A stretch of DNA of 64,000 nucleotides from AC-32 sp963715575 (GTDB lineage: Bacteria > Actinomycetota > Thermoleophilia > Gaiellales > Gaiellaceae): assembly GCA_963715575.1 (NCBI GenBank), contig OY970250.1, forward strand, positions 2,480,001 through 2,544,000, written 5' to 3'. The notes under the pieces were generated by a model that did no database searches, was not told the origin of the DNA, and saw only the letters and a program-made list of their open reading frames with translations. Below, piece after piece: positions 17,299 to 25,141 of this stretch (position 1 is the stretch's first letter; the number at the start of each line of letters is the position of its first letter). The position numbers and the translations under genes were made by a program.

Positions 17299-17715
17299 AT
17301 GGAGACACGCGAGCAGGCGGCCGTCCAGCCGACCGAGCTTCCGCTCCGCCCCCAGGACGAGGTCGAATGCCGCCGCTGCGGCGTCCACTGCGACAAGGTC
17401 GTGTACCCCGGCGCGTGCGTCGAGCGCGGGTGCCCGTTCGTCTACTCCTACGAGGAGTTCGGCCACACGTACATGGGCTGCCTGATGAAGGTCTTCGCGG
17501 TCGAGATCGACTTCGACCTGCTGCGCGCGGCCGAGTCGCGGCGCGGCGGCTTCGGTGCGGTGCGCGCGACGGCGCCGGCGCTGCCGATGTGCCAGGTCGA
17601 GGTCGAGGCGTGCTACGAGAGCCGGGTGGACGAGCTCGGCTGCGTCAACCCCGAGTTCCACGAGCTGCCCGTGGGGGAGCCTTCGTTCCGGGTCTTCGCA
17701 CGGATCGCTTCATAG
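17299..17715 (+). CDS. Cysteine-rich protein of unknown function
   Basis: 138 residues from ATG 17299; an in-frame GTG further upstream is less likely. A CACAAT hexamer at 17287-17292 ends 6 bases before the ATG, in line with other leaderless genes here. The N-terminal half holds a Cys cluster, C24-x2-C27-x3-C31-x8-C40-x4-C45 and C61, in a context suggesting a zinc or iron-sulfur knuckle. Three further Cys lie in the C-terminal half. No membrane segment or signal peptide. I do not recognise the family. Its last 71 bases overlap the 3' end of the convergent endonuclease IV gene. Confidence 0.7.
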   Translation: METREQAAVQPTELPLRPQDEVECRRCGVHCDKVVYPGACVERGCPFVYSYEEFGHTYMGCLMKVFAVEIDFDLLRAAESRRGGFGAVRATAPALPMCQVEVEACYESRVDELGCVNPEFHELPVGEPSFRVFARIAS

Positions 17716-18547
17716 CCTTCTTGTGAAGCGCGCGTAGCTTCTCCATCTGACTGGCGTCCGGGCCGTGCCCGTCGCCCGGCACTTCCAGCAGCGCCGGCAA
17801 TCCCTGCAGCCTGGGGTGGCCGAGGAAGACGGTCAGCTTGTCGCCGATCAGCCCGTCGCCGATGTTCTCGTGCCGGTCGCGGTTCGAGCCGAGCGGCTCC
17901 TTTGAGTCGTTCACGTGCAGGCAGCGGAGGCGCTCGAGGCCGATCTCGCGGTCGAGCTGGCCGAGCAGGTCGTCGAGCACGGCCGGCTTGGTGACGTCGT
18001 AGCCGGACGCGAAGAGGTGGCACGAGTCGAGGCAGACGCCGAGCCGCTCGTGGCGGCCGACCGCCTCGTAGATCGCGGCCAGCTCTTCAAGCGAGCGCCC
18101 GACTGTGTCGCCGGTCCCGGCCGCGTTCTCCATGCAGAGCCAGGTGGTCTCGCTGGTGCGCTCGAGCGCCTCGGCGAGCGCGGGCACGACGCGCTCGAGG
18201 CCGGCCTCGAAGCCGGAGCCGAGGTGCGAACCGACGTGGAAGACGACCGACTCGGCGCCGATCGCGCAGGCGGTGTCGACAGTCGAGCGGAGCGTGGCGA
18301 CGCTCTTCTCGTAGAAGTCGTCCTTGGGGCTGGCGAGGTTCAGCAGGTAGAGCGCGTGGATCGAGACCGCGCCGATGCCGAGCTCCTCGCGCCGGGCGCG
18401 GAAGGCCTCCAGGTCGGCCGGGTCGTGCTCGGGGAAGCGCCAGGTGCGCGGGCTCTGGGCGAACAGCTGCATCGAGTCCATTCCAAATGCGTGCGCGTTC
18501 TCGAGCGCCTTCTTGATTCCGCCCGAGCAGTGGCCGCCGAGGAGCAT
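17645..18547 (-). CDS. nfo: Endonuclease IV (AP endonuclease)
   Basis: 300 residues, TIM-barrel xylose-isomerase-like metallonuclease of base-excision repair, cleaving 5' of abasic sites with zinc. N-terminal GGHCSGGIKKAL (usually GAHVS), the substrate-recognition QLFAQSPRTW, VSIHALYLLN, VFHVGSH, MENAAGTG, CLDSCHLFASGYDV, LHVNDSKEPLGSNRDRHENI and LLEVPG carry the metal-binding His, Glu and Asp residues. The basic C-terminal tail of about 30 residues is extra. ATG 18547 lies 6 bases after TAGCGT (18559-18554), so it is probably leaderless. Confidence 0.94.
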   Translation of the reverse strand: MLLGGHCSGGIKKALENAHAFGMDSMQLFAQSPRTWRFPEHDPADLEAFRARREELGIGAVSIHALYLLNLASPKDDFYEKSVATLRSTVDTACAIGAESVVFHVGSHLGSGFEAGLERVVPALAEALERTSETTWLCMENAAGTGDTVGRSLEELAAIYEAVGRHERLGVCLDSCHLFASGYDVTKPAVLDDLLGQLDREIGLERLRCLHVNDSKEPLGSNRDRHENIGDGLIGDKLTVFLGHPRLQGLPALLEVPGDGHGPDASQMEKLRALHKKAMKRSVRRPGTKAPPRAARGTRG

Positions 18548-18650
18548 GGCCTGACGCTAGCCGAGCCAGGCTTCGAGGCGTCGCTTGCGATGCCTCGTTT
18601 CAGGATGCGCGGCTCTGCCGCGGATCCGTCTGAACTGACCGGTCGACACC

Positions 18651-19676
18651 TCAGTCGTCAGCCAGCCACGCACCAAGGCGCCGCGCCTCGTCCGCGAGCT
18701 CGCGCTTGGCCTCGCGCGGGAGCGGCGCGAACGGCTCGGTCACGACTCGCCGCTGCTCGACCCGCCAGGTCCCGGCCACGTAGCCGTCGACCGTGAACGT
18801 CGGCAGCACGTCGGCGTTCTTGCGCACGACGAGCTTGCGGTAGGCATCCGGTAGGACGCGCTGCCGGTCGATCAGCACGTTGTCGAACTTCGGCAGCAGG
18901 CGTACCGGCGCCGGGATGTCGGCCCGCGGCCTTGGTCCGCGAGGAAGGTCGAGCAGCTCGCGGCCGCGATCGTCGCGCAGCCGCACGAGCCCGTCGAGCA
19001 GGTGCGCGAAGCGGCGAACCTTCAGCCCCGACCAGCCCGAGATCTCGGCGCGGCTCGCGGGGCCGAAGGCGGCCAGGTAACGGCGCACCAACGCCGCCCG
19101 GGCGGCCTCGCCGTCCACCTCGTCGTGCTCCAGCGCGATGAAGGTCGGGTTGTGGATCGGGGCGCGCCAGCGGCTGGCCTCGGCCGAGTGGGCGATGCGG
19201 GCCCTGAGCCGGATCGCGTACCAGATGCCGTTGCTGCCGTCGTTCGGCACACCGCGCTCGCGCTCGAGCCAGGCGAGCACCTCGCTCCGCGTCCGCGGCT
19301 CCGAGCAGAACTCGCGCAAGGGCCACGCGACCTGCTCGGCGATCGCCTCGAGCTCGGGCGTCACCCAGCCGGGCGGCTCGCCGGCGAGCCCCGCGCCGAA
19401 GAGAGCGAAGTCGGGAGCCGCGACGGTGTGCACGGTGCCGCGCATCAGCAGCCCGCGCGCGACGCGCCCGCTCAGCAGCGCGCGGTCGAGCGCCTGCGGC
19501 CGGAAGCCCTCGAGCCGTGTCCACAGCCCGACGTAGGCGGTGGCCGCGAGCTGTGACTGAAGGCCGGCCACCCGCTCGAGCGCCGGGACGGCGCCAAGCC
19601 GCACGCGCTTCAGGAGCAGCTGCCGAGCGAGCGTCGCGCGGTTCAGCTCGCGCTGTGTCAGGACGCGCTCGGCCAC
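18651..19676 (-). CDS. Winged-helix DNA-binding protein (HTH_42/YcaQ-AlkX superfamily)
   Basis: 341 residues of the PF06224 type: LNRATLARQLLLKR at the N-terminus, RVAGLQSQLAATAYVGLW, RGTVHTV, a central winged-helix part, and the conserved C-terminal LLPKFDNVLIDR and TFTVDGYVAGTWR. Family members such as AlkX/YcaQ are DNA glycosylases acting on bulky or cross-linked lesions; others are uncharacterised. Catalytic activity is not assured from the sequence. GTG 19676 follows TAGCGT by 6 bases and shares the element with gltX on the other strand. Confidence 0.8.
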   Translation of the reverse strand: MAERVLTQRELNRATLARQLLLKRVRLGAVPALERVAGLQSQLAATAYVGLWTRLEGFRPQALDRALLSGRVARGLLMRGTVHTVAAPDFALFGAGLAGEPPGWVTPELEAIAEQVAWPLREFCSEPRTRSEVLAWLERERGVPNDGSNGIWYAIRLRARIAHSAEASRWRAPIHNPTFIALEHDEVDGEAARAALVRRYLAAFGPASRAEISGWSGLKVRRFAHLLDGLVRLRDDRGRELLDLPRGPRPRADIPAPVRLLPKFDNVLIDRQRVLPDAYRKLVVRKNADVLPTFTVDGYVAGTWRVEQRRVVTEPFAPLPREAKRELADEARRLGAWLADD

Positions 19677-19681
19677 GCCAG

Positions 19682-19688
19682 TACGCTA
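19682..19688. promoter_or_regulatory. Bidirectional -10 element, winged-helix gene/gltX pair
   Basis: TACGCTA reads as TACGCT on the plus strand (19682-19687, then 6 bases to the gltX GTG at 19694). On the minus strand it reads as TAGCGT (19688-19683, then 6 bases to the GTG at 19676). The geometry is identical to the pair at 16503/16521, with 17 bases between start codons. Confidence 0.7.
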
Positions 19689-19693
19689 ACGCC

Positions 19694-20968
19694 GTGACCA
19701 CGAGAGTCCGCTTCGCGCCCAGCCCGACCGGCCACCCGCACGTCGGGCTCGCGCGCACGGCGCTCTTCAACTGGTTGTTCGCGCGCCACGAGGGCGGCGA
19801 GTTTCGGCTGCGGATCGAGAACACCGACACGAGCCGTGAGGTGGCCGAGGCAGTCGACCAGATCCAGGACACACTCGCGTGGCTCGGGCTCGACTGGGAC
19901 GGCGAGGTCACGTTCCAGCTGGACCGCATTGCGGAGGCGCAAGAGGTCGCGCGCCGCCTGGTCGAGGAAGGCAAGGCGTACGAGGACGAGGGCGCGATCC
20001 GCTTCCGCATGCCCGACGAGGGCGCAACGGGCTGGGACGACCTCGTGCTGGGCCCGATCGAGTTCCCGAGCGAGCAGCTCGAGGACCTTGTGCTGCTGCG
20101 CTCGGACGGCCGCCCGACCTACAACTTCGTCTCGCCGCTCGAGGACGCGCTCGACGGGATCACACACGTGATCCGCGGCCAGGACCACATCTCGAACACG
20201 CCCAAGCAGCTGAGGATCCTGGAGGCGATCGGCGCCGAGCTGCCCGCCTACGGGCACGTGCCGCTCTTGAACGGCCCCGACGGACGCAAGCTCTCCAAGC
20301 GCCACGGCGCGGTCAAGGTCGAGGACTTCCGCGAGCAGGGCTACATCCCCGAGGCGTTCGTCAACTTCCTCGCGCTGCTCGGCTGGAGCTACGACGACCA
20401 CACGGAGGTGATGAGCCGCGACGAGCTCGTCGAGCGGTTCACGCTCGAGCGCGTCGGCAAGAGCGCGGCCGTCTTCGACTACGACAAGCTCAAGCACTTG
20501 AACGGCGTCTACCTGCGCGCGCTCCCGCCGGAGGAGTACGCCGACCGGCTCGTCGCGTACCTGCGCGAGCGCGGCTACGAGTGGGACGAGCAGCTGGTCC
20601 GCCGCGCCGCGCCGCTCGTGCAGGAGAAGGTCGAGACGCTGGGCGAGTTCCCCGCCTTCGCCGGGTTCTTGTTCGCACGGGTCGAGCCCGAGGGAGACGT
20701 CGACGGGGAGGTGCTGCCGGCCGCCGCGGAGGCGCTGGCACAGGTCGAGCCGTTCGAGGCCGGCGAGATCGAGGCGACGCTACGCGACCTGGCCGAGCGG
20801 CTCGGGCTCAAGCCGCGCGACGCGTTTCAGCCGATTCGTCTGGCCGTGACCGGGAAGAAGGTGTCGCCCGGCCTGTTCGAGAGCCTGGAGCTCCTCGGAC
20901 GTGAGGAGTCTCTCGCCCGCCTCGCCGGCAGCGGCCGCGGCGGGGCGAGCGGGTCGAGCGCGCGCTGA
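19694..20968 (+). CDS. gltX: Glutamate--tRNA ligase
   Basis: Class I synthetase charging tRNA with glutamate, 424 residues (somewhat shorter than the usual 460-490). Signature 1 is PSPTGHPHVGLART (HVG in place of HIG) near residue 10; signature 2 is RKLSKRHG near residue 200. The Glu-binding and catalytic core (FRLRIENTDTSR, GQDHISNTPKQ, LLGWSYDD) is intact. GTG 19694 is fixed by the TACGCT -10 six bases upstream. An in-frame extension further 5' runs antisense through the winged-helix gene and is not real. tRNA-Glu lies 2.3 kb downstream on the other strand. Confidence 0.96.
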   Translation: MTTRVRFAPSPTGHPHVGLARTALFNWLFARHEGGEFRLRIENTDTSREVAEAVDQIQDTLAWLGLDWDGEVTFQLDRIAEAQEVARRLVEEGKAYEDEGAIRFRMPDEGATGWDDLVLGPIEFPSEQLEDLVLLRSDGRPTYNFVSPLEDALDGITHVIRGQDHISNTPKQLRILEAIGAELPAYGHVPLLNGPDGRKLSKRHGAVKVEDFREQGYIPEAFVNFLALLGWSYDDHTEVMSRDELVERFTLERVGKSAAVFDYDKLKHLNGVYLRALPPEEYADRLVAYLRERGYEWDEQLVRRAAPLVQEKVETLGEFPAFAGFLFARVEPEGDVDGEVLPAAAEALAQVEPFEAGEIEATLRDLAERLGLKPRDAFQPIRLAVTGKKVSPGLFESLELLGREESLARLAGSGRGGASGSSAR

Positions 20969-21030
20969 AAGAGGAACCAGGCGCGCCGTCGGAAGATCGG
21001 TGTCGGCTGGGGCAGGCCGTCCGCGGGCTT

Positions 21031-21036
21031 TACCAT
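21031..21036 (+). promoter_or_regulatory. -10 of leaderless receiver gene
   Basis: TACCAT followed by 6 bases (TTCTGA) and then the GTG start at 21043. No Shine-Dalgarno can fit in this distance. Confidence 0.55.
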
Positions 21037-21042
21037 TTCTGA

Positions 21043-21459
21043 GTGATAAAACGCGCGAAGTGGGTAAACGGATACGGCGTGTCCGCCACGGCCGACCAGC
21101 TCGCAGGGCCGACGATCCTGATCGTCGACGACGACGCCTCGCTGCGGCTGCTCTGCCGGGTGAACCTCGAGCTCGAGGGGTACAACGTGCTCGAGGCGCC
21201 GAGCGTCGCGGCCGCGGAGGAGGCGGTGGCGGCGGACCCGGTCGACCTGTTCCTGCTCGACATCCACATCGGCGCCGACGACGGGCTCGCGCTGATGCGC
21301 TCGCTGCGGGAGCGCGAGCACAACGCTCCGGTGGTGCTCTTCACGGGCAGCGCGACGCTCGACTCGGTCACGGTCGCGGAGGCCGACGGCGTCGTCCCGA
21401 AGCCCTTCCGGCTCGAGCAGCTGCTCGATGTCGTCCACGAGCTCGCGCCCCACAGGTAG
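21043..21459 (+). CDS. Stand-alone receiver-domain response regulator
   Basis: 138 residues consisting of a short N-terminal lead and one CheY-like receiver. Acidic pocket DDD in LIVDDDASLRLL (about residues 28-30), phospho-acceptor Asp in LFLLDIHIG (about residue 73), the Thr/Ser switch in LFTGSAT and the Lys in VVPKPF. No output domain follows, so it must act through protein contacts or as a phosphate sink. No histidine kinase lies in the window. Its TAG stop (21457-21459) is also the first half of the next gene's -10. Confidence 0.88.
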   Translation: MIKRAKWVNGYGVSATADQLAGPTILIVDDDASLRLLCRVNLELEGYNVLEAPSVAAAEEAVAADPVDLFLLDIHIGADDGLALMRSLREREHNAPVVLFTGSATLDSVTVAEADGVVPKPFRLEQLLDVVHELAPHR

Positions 21460-21471
21460 ATTCCCGCCCCG

Positions 21472-22986
21472 ATGAGCGTGAGCCCCGCCGTCCTCAGCCC
21501 GGCCGACTACGAGTCGCGCCTGCAGCGCTACCTGTTCGAGCGCGCCGAGGAGGGACGTGCCGTGCGCGTGGGTGAGAAGGAGGTGTCCGAGCGCGCCGAG
21601 ATCGTCGCTCGCTACGCCGAGCTGTTCACGCGCGGCCAGCTCGCCGGCCTGCGCGAAGCCGAGTCCGACGCCGGCGAGGGCGAGGAGCGCGAACGCCTCT
21701 ACCGGCTGCGCAAGACCTGCGAGGCGGGTCTGATCTCCGCCGAGCTGGCCGAGCGGGAAGACGCGCTCGAGAATGCGATCCTCGCCGCTCGGGTCGAGTT
21801 CAAGGGCGAGCAGCTCCCGCTGCGCACCGCCCAGGCCAAGCTCGCGGTGCTCACCGGCTACGACGACCGCGACGAGCTCGGCCGGCTGGCGAACGACGTC
21901 TCGGCGACCTTCAACGACGAGCGGCTCGACGTGCTGCGTGCCGGCGAGAGGCTCGAGGCCGACGTCAGCGAGATCGACGACCCGGTCGAGCGCAACGAAG
22001 AGGAGAAGGGCATCTCGCTCTGCGAGCTCGAGGCCGCCCTGGCCGCGGCGAGCGAGGCGGTCGCCGAGGTCTACGACCGCCTGAAGGATCGCTGGGTCGA
22101 CCGTCTGCTCGGCCCGGAACGGGAGCCGGTGCCGAGCTCGTCCCATATCGCCTATCTGCGCCGCCTCTCGCCGCTCGAGGCGATCTACACCAAGGAGCAG
22201 GCCGTGCCGGTCTGCATGGACACGCTGGCGCGCCTCGGCTTCGACCTCGAGAACGAGCCGAACATCAAGCTCGACCTCGACGACCGGCCGCAAAAGTCAC
22301 CTCGGGCCTGCGTGATCCCGGCCGACCCGCCGAAGATCGTCCACCTGATCACGCGTGCCCAGGGCGGGCTGCACGACTACCAGGCCTTCCTGCACGAAGC
22401 CGGCCACGCGCTGCACTACGCGGGCTGCGACCCGTCGCTGCCCTACACGTTTCGCAACATCTCGCGCGACCACGCGCTGACGGAGATCTACTCGTACATC
22501 GTCGAGGCGATCTCACGGCGGCCGGGCTGGCACGCGCGCTACTTCGACCTCCCCGACGAAGAGGCCGAGCAGAACGCGGAGGCGACCGTCTTCATGGAGG
22601 CGCTGCTCTTCCGCCGCTACGCGGCCAAGCTGCAGTTCGAGCTCGAGTTCTGGGGCCGCTTCGCCGAGGACGGCGGCACCGATGCCGGGTACGCCGAGGG
22701 CCTAACCAAGGCAACCGGGATGGAGTACCGGCGCGAGGGCTTCCTGGCCGACATGGACGCGGGCTTCTACTCGGCCGACTACCTGCGCGCCTGGATCCGC
22801 GCGGCCCAGCTCCGCACCTACCTCGAGCGCGAGGTCGGCAACGACTGGTGGGCGAGCAAGGAGACGGGCGACCGCCTGCGCGAGCTCTTCCGCGAGGGCA
22901 CGAAGCCGTCGAGCGAGGAGATCGCCGGCCGGATCGGCTTCGAGCCGCTCGACACGGGCCCGCTGCGCGCCGAGCTAGGCGCGTAG
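21472..22986 (+). CDS. M3-like zinc metallopeptidase
   Basis: 504 residues, largely helical and acidic. The gluzincin motif HEAGH lies near residue 306, with a downstream Glu in ALTEIYSYIVEA as likely third zinc ligand. The layout (helical N-terminal half, catalytic bundle, SADYLRAWIRAAQLRTYLE near the C-terminus) resembles oligopeptidase F and other M3 peptidases, though overall similarity to OligoF seems weak. No signal peptide, so cytoplasmic. ATG 21472 follows TAGATT (21457-21462), which uses the TAG stop of the receiver gene, by 9 bases. Substrate unknown. Confidence 0.8.
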   Translation: MSVSPAVLSPADYESRLQRYLFERAEEGRAVRVGEKEVSERAEIVARYAELFTRGQLAGLREAESDAGEGEERERLYRLRKTCEAGLISAELAEREDALENAILAARVEFKGEQLPLRTAQAKLAVLTGYDDRDELGRLANDVSATFNDERLDVLRAGERLEADVSEIDDPVERNEEEKGISLCELEAALAAASEAVAEVYDRLKDRWVDRLLGPEREPVPSSSHIAYLRRLSPLEAIYTKEQAVPVCMDTLARLGFDLENEPNIKLDLDDRPQKSPRACVIPADPPKIVHLITRAQGGLHDYQAFLHEAGHALHYAGCDPSLPYTFRNISRDHALTEIYSYIVEAISRRPGWHARYFDLPDEEAEQNAEATVFMEALLFRRYAAKLQFELEFWGRFAEDGGTDAGYAEGLTKATGMEYRREGFLADMDAGFYSADYLRAWIRAAQLRTYLEREVGNDWWASKETGDRLRELFREGTKPSSEEIAGRIGFEPLDTGPLRAELGA

Positions 22987-23205
22987 GCGCCGGCGGGACA
23001 GCCGCCGCAGCGCCACGCCGGAGACGATCGCGCACGCGAGCAGGGCCGAAAGCACGAGCGCGACCCAGGTGCCGACATTCCCCTCGAGCTCGTTCGTGAG
23101 GACGATGTAGGCGCCGAACGGCGCCGCGGCCGCGGCGATCCACCAGCGCGGGTAGGCGAAGCCGAGCGCGAAGCCGGAGAGAGGGATCAACGCCCACACG
23201 CCCAC
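22975..23205 (-). CDS. Small two-helix membrane protein
   Basis: 76 residues with hydrophobic segments at about 3-38 (possibly two short spans split by YPRWW) and 46-66, ending in a very basic tail RRLSRRRLRA. It overlaps the 3' end of the M3-like peptidase by 12 bases on the opposite strand. GTG start at 23205 with no clear promoter; the tRNA-Glu gene lies just upstream on the same strand, so it may be read from that promoter. Function unknown. Confidence 0.6.
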   Translation of the reverse strand: MGVWALIPLSGFALGFAYPRWWIAAAAAPFGAYIVLTNELEGNVGTWVALVLSALLACAIVSGVALRRLSRRRLRA

Positions 23206-23238
23206 TGCATCGGCAGGACAGGCGTGAGGCTGCAGAGG

Positions 23239-23311
23239 AGGCGCATACGGGATTCGAACCCGTGCCGCCGCCGTGAGAGGGCGGTGTCCTAGGCCACTAG
23301 ACGAATGCGCC
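23239..23311 (-). tRNA. tRNA-Glu (anticodon CTC)
   Basis: Cloverleaf read on the minus strand: acceptor GGCGCAT pairs with ATGCGCC; anticodon stem CCGCC/GGCGG around loop CTCTCAC, anticodon CTC, decoding GAG; T arm CGGGTTCGAATCCCG. CCA is not encoded. The discriminator base read from the sequence is T, which is unusual for Glu. A TACACT -10 lies upstream at 23330-23325. Confidence 0.95.
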
Positions 23312-23324
23312 GCGGCGGAGGCGA

Positions 23325-23330
23325 AGTGTA
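23325..23330 (-). promoter_or_regulatory. -10 hexamer of tRNA-Glu
   Basis: TACACT on the minus strand, 13 bases before the mature 5' end. The flanking CTACACTTC is identical to that upstream of tRNA-Gln, and CTACACT also precedes the candidate 6S RNA. No convincing -35 hexamer was found. Confidence 0.55.
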
Positions 23331-23343
23331 GCGAGGGTTCGCG

Positions 23344-24195
23344 CTAGGACGCCGACACGTCGCGGAAGTGCGCGTCGGCGAGGCAATAGAGCCCATAGGC
23401 GACCAAGCCAGCGGCCGTCAGGCCGAGCAGGTACGGCCCGTAGTCGGCGGCGGCCAGCTTCTGCAGCGCGCCGTCGAGGCCGATCGCCTCCTTCGGGTCG
23501 TACCGCAGCGCAGCGCGGATCAGGAACACGCCGATCAGGGTGAATGCGACGGCGCGCGCGAGGTGGCCGACGACCCCGGCCCGGCCGCCCCAGCGCCGGG
23601 CGCCGGCGCCTATCTGGCCAGCGCGCCACTTGTCCTCGAACTTGCGGGCCAGCCCCCGGTAGGCGTTCCAGAGGCCGACGCCGACCACGACCGCGCCGGC
23701 GATGCCGACCAGCCAGGTGCCGGCCGGCCACGAGAGCACGAGGCCCGTCGTCTTGTGCGCCTTCTCGTTCTGGGAGGCCCCGCCTTCGTCAGCGAGCAGG
23801 ATCGCGAGCGCCGAGTACGTGAGCCCCGCGTAGATCGCGGCCCGCCCGAGGAAGCCGGCGCGCTTGAGCCAGTCCTTGCCGTCGTCGGTGGGCAGCGCGA
23901 ACGCTTGGATCACGCGCCAGAGCGCGTAGGCGGCAAAGCCGGCCACGAGCAGGGCGAGCACGACCCGGCCGAAGCTCTCCTGCGCGAGCGCGTGGAGCGC
24001 ACCGTCGCGGCTGGTCGCGCTGCCGCCGTGGCCGACGGCGAGCTTCACCGCCAGCACGCCGACGATCCCGTAGGAGATGCCTTTCGCGACGAGGCCGCCG
24101 CGCGCGAGCCACTCGTACCAGCCGCTGCCGCTGCTGCCGCGCCTGCGCGCCTCGTCTGCAGGCCGCTTCAGGGTCTTCTGGTCGATCGCCGTCAT
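23344..24195 (-). CDS. DUF1206 membrane protein
   Basis: 283 residues from ATG 24195 (TTG 24204 would add three). Three repeated units of two transmembrane helices, each opening with a Gly/Arg-rich start such as ARGGLVAKGISYGIVGVLAV, GFLGRAAIYAGLTYSALAI and GHLARAVAFTLIGVFLI. This threefold repeat is the hallmark of DUF1206 (PF06724), widespread in Actinobacteria. Function is not established. It sits alone between two tRNA genes on the same strand. Confidence 0.85.
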   Translation of the reverse strand: MTAIDQKTLKRPADEARRRGSSGSGWYEWLARGGLVAKGISYGIVGVLAVKLAVGHGGSATSRDGALHALAQESFGRVVLALLVAGFAAYALWRVIQAFALPTDDGKDWLKRAGFLGRAAIYAGLTYSALAILLADEGGASQNEKAHKTTGLVLSWPAGTWLVGIAGAVVVGVGLWNAYRGLARKFEDKWRAGQIGAGARRWGGRAGVVGHLARAVAFTLIGVFLIRAALRYDPKEAIGLDGALQKLAAADYGPYLLGLTAAGLVAYGLYCLADAHFRDVSAS

Positions 24196-24252
24196 TCCAA
24201 GCACAACGTGGAAGCGACCTCAGTCGGTGCGCACGCTGTGCCTCGGAGATGC

Positions 24253-24277
24253 GAAAACCCGCCGGTTGCAGCGGGTT
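24253..24277 (-). terminator. Intrinsic terminator after tRNA-Gln
   Basis: On the minus strand AACCCGC (24277-24271) pairs with GCGGGTT (24262-24256) around an 8-base loop, and the stem runs into a T tract (complement of AAAA at 24254-24257). It lies 9 bases beyond the tRNA-Gln 3' end. Confidence 0.75.
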
Positions 24278-24285
24278 CTCGGAGG

Positions 24286-24356
24286 CTGCGGGGCTAGGAT
24301 TCGAACCTAGACTACTCGGTCCAGAGCCGAGCGTCCTACCATTAGACGACCCCGCA
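24286..24356 (-). tRNA. tRNA-Gln (anticodon CTG)
   Basis: Minus-strand cloverleaf: acceptor TGCGGGG pairs with the same-length 3' arm CCCCGCA; anticodon stem CTCGG/CCGAG around loop CTCTGGA, anticodon CTG, decoding CAG; T arm CTAGGTTCGAATCCTAG; discriminator G. The 5' terminal T is typical of tRNA-Gln. CCA is not encoded. TACACT at 24384-24379 is the likely -10. Confidence 0.95.
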
Positions 24357-24391
24357 ACGTGCTGTTGCGGCGGTCGGAAGTGTAGCCCCGC

Positions 24392-25063
24392 TCAGGCCCC
24401 GGTGGCGCTGAACGCGGAGGTGCCGTGGCGGCGCAGCTTCCAACCCGGATCCTGCAGCGTCTCGGCCCGGCGCATCGTTCGCCAGGTGCCGTCGGCGTGC
24501 GCGAGCTGGAGGCCGCCGAAGCGGTACGCGTACCGGTTGCACCGCCTCGTCTCGGCGTAGCTCTCGGCCGTCGCCACCGGCTCCCAGGCGTCGTGGCTGC
24601 GCGGGAGGTCGAACGGGCCCGAGAGGCCGGCCGGCGAGACGACGATCCACGCGTCGCGCGCGAACTGCAGCTCCATCACGGCGACGCGGACCTTCACGCC
24701 GGGCACGATCCCGGTCGCCAGCTCGACGTACTCGGGCGCGTGACCAGGCTGCGCCAGCTCGTAGTAGAGACGGCCCTCGTTCGAGTCGCCGAAGGTGGCG
24801 AGGCCGACCTGGAGCCACTCGTCCTCGCCGTGAAGCCCGAGCCCCGGGCCGCCGACGCCGACCCAGCCGGCGACGTGGCTCGAGCCGCCGACGCCGACGG
24901 GGGTGTCGAGCATGCTGATCGTGGCCGCGATCCCGTTCGCCTTGGTCGGGCTGTAGAGGCCGGCGTAGGAGTAGCCCTTCGGGCAGGCGAGGGCAGCGGG
25001 CACGAGGACCGCAGCGGCGAGGGCCGAGACCCCCGCGAGCAGGGCGATGCGAGCGCGGGCCAC
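24392..25063 (-). CDS. Secreted protein of unknown function
   Basis: 223 residues. Signal peptide: MARARIALLAGVSALAAAVL then a VPAALACPKG region with a likely cleavage after ALA. The mature part is rich in Gly, Trp and aromatic residues with a predicted beta-sandwich character (GVGGSSHVAGWVGVGGPG, WLQVGLATFG, GRLYYELAQPG). This is the look of secreted concanavalin-like or neprosin-like folds, but I cannot assign a family. Two or three Cys are present (ACPKG, RRCNR). GTG start; no clear promoter. It lies between tRNA-Gln and the end of the ABC exporter genes. Confidence 0.7.
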   Translation of the reverse strand: MARARIALLAGVSALAAAVLVPAALACPKGYSYAGLYSPTKANGIAATISMLDTPVGVGGSSHVAGWVGVGGPGLGLHGEDEWLQVGLATFGDSNEGRLYYELAQPGHAPEYVELATGIVPGVKVRVAVMELQFARDAWIVVSPAGLSGPFDLPRSHDAWEPVATAESYAETRRCNRYAYRFGGLQLAHADGTWRTMRRAETLQDPGWKLRRHGTSAFSATGA

Positions 25064-25141
25064 CGACCCGAGGATCGGGCGTGCCCGCGGCCCCGCGGAT
25101 CCCTCGTTTCAGGGAATCGACGCGTTCGTTACGAAGTTGGC

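Noticed and set aside
18658..20010. 450-codon minus-strand frame across the winged-helix gene and gltX
   Set aside because: Arg-rich shadow without motifs; both real genes occupy this region with clear family signatures.
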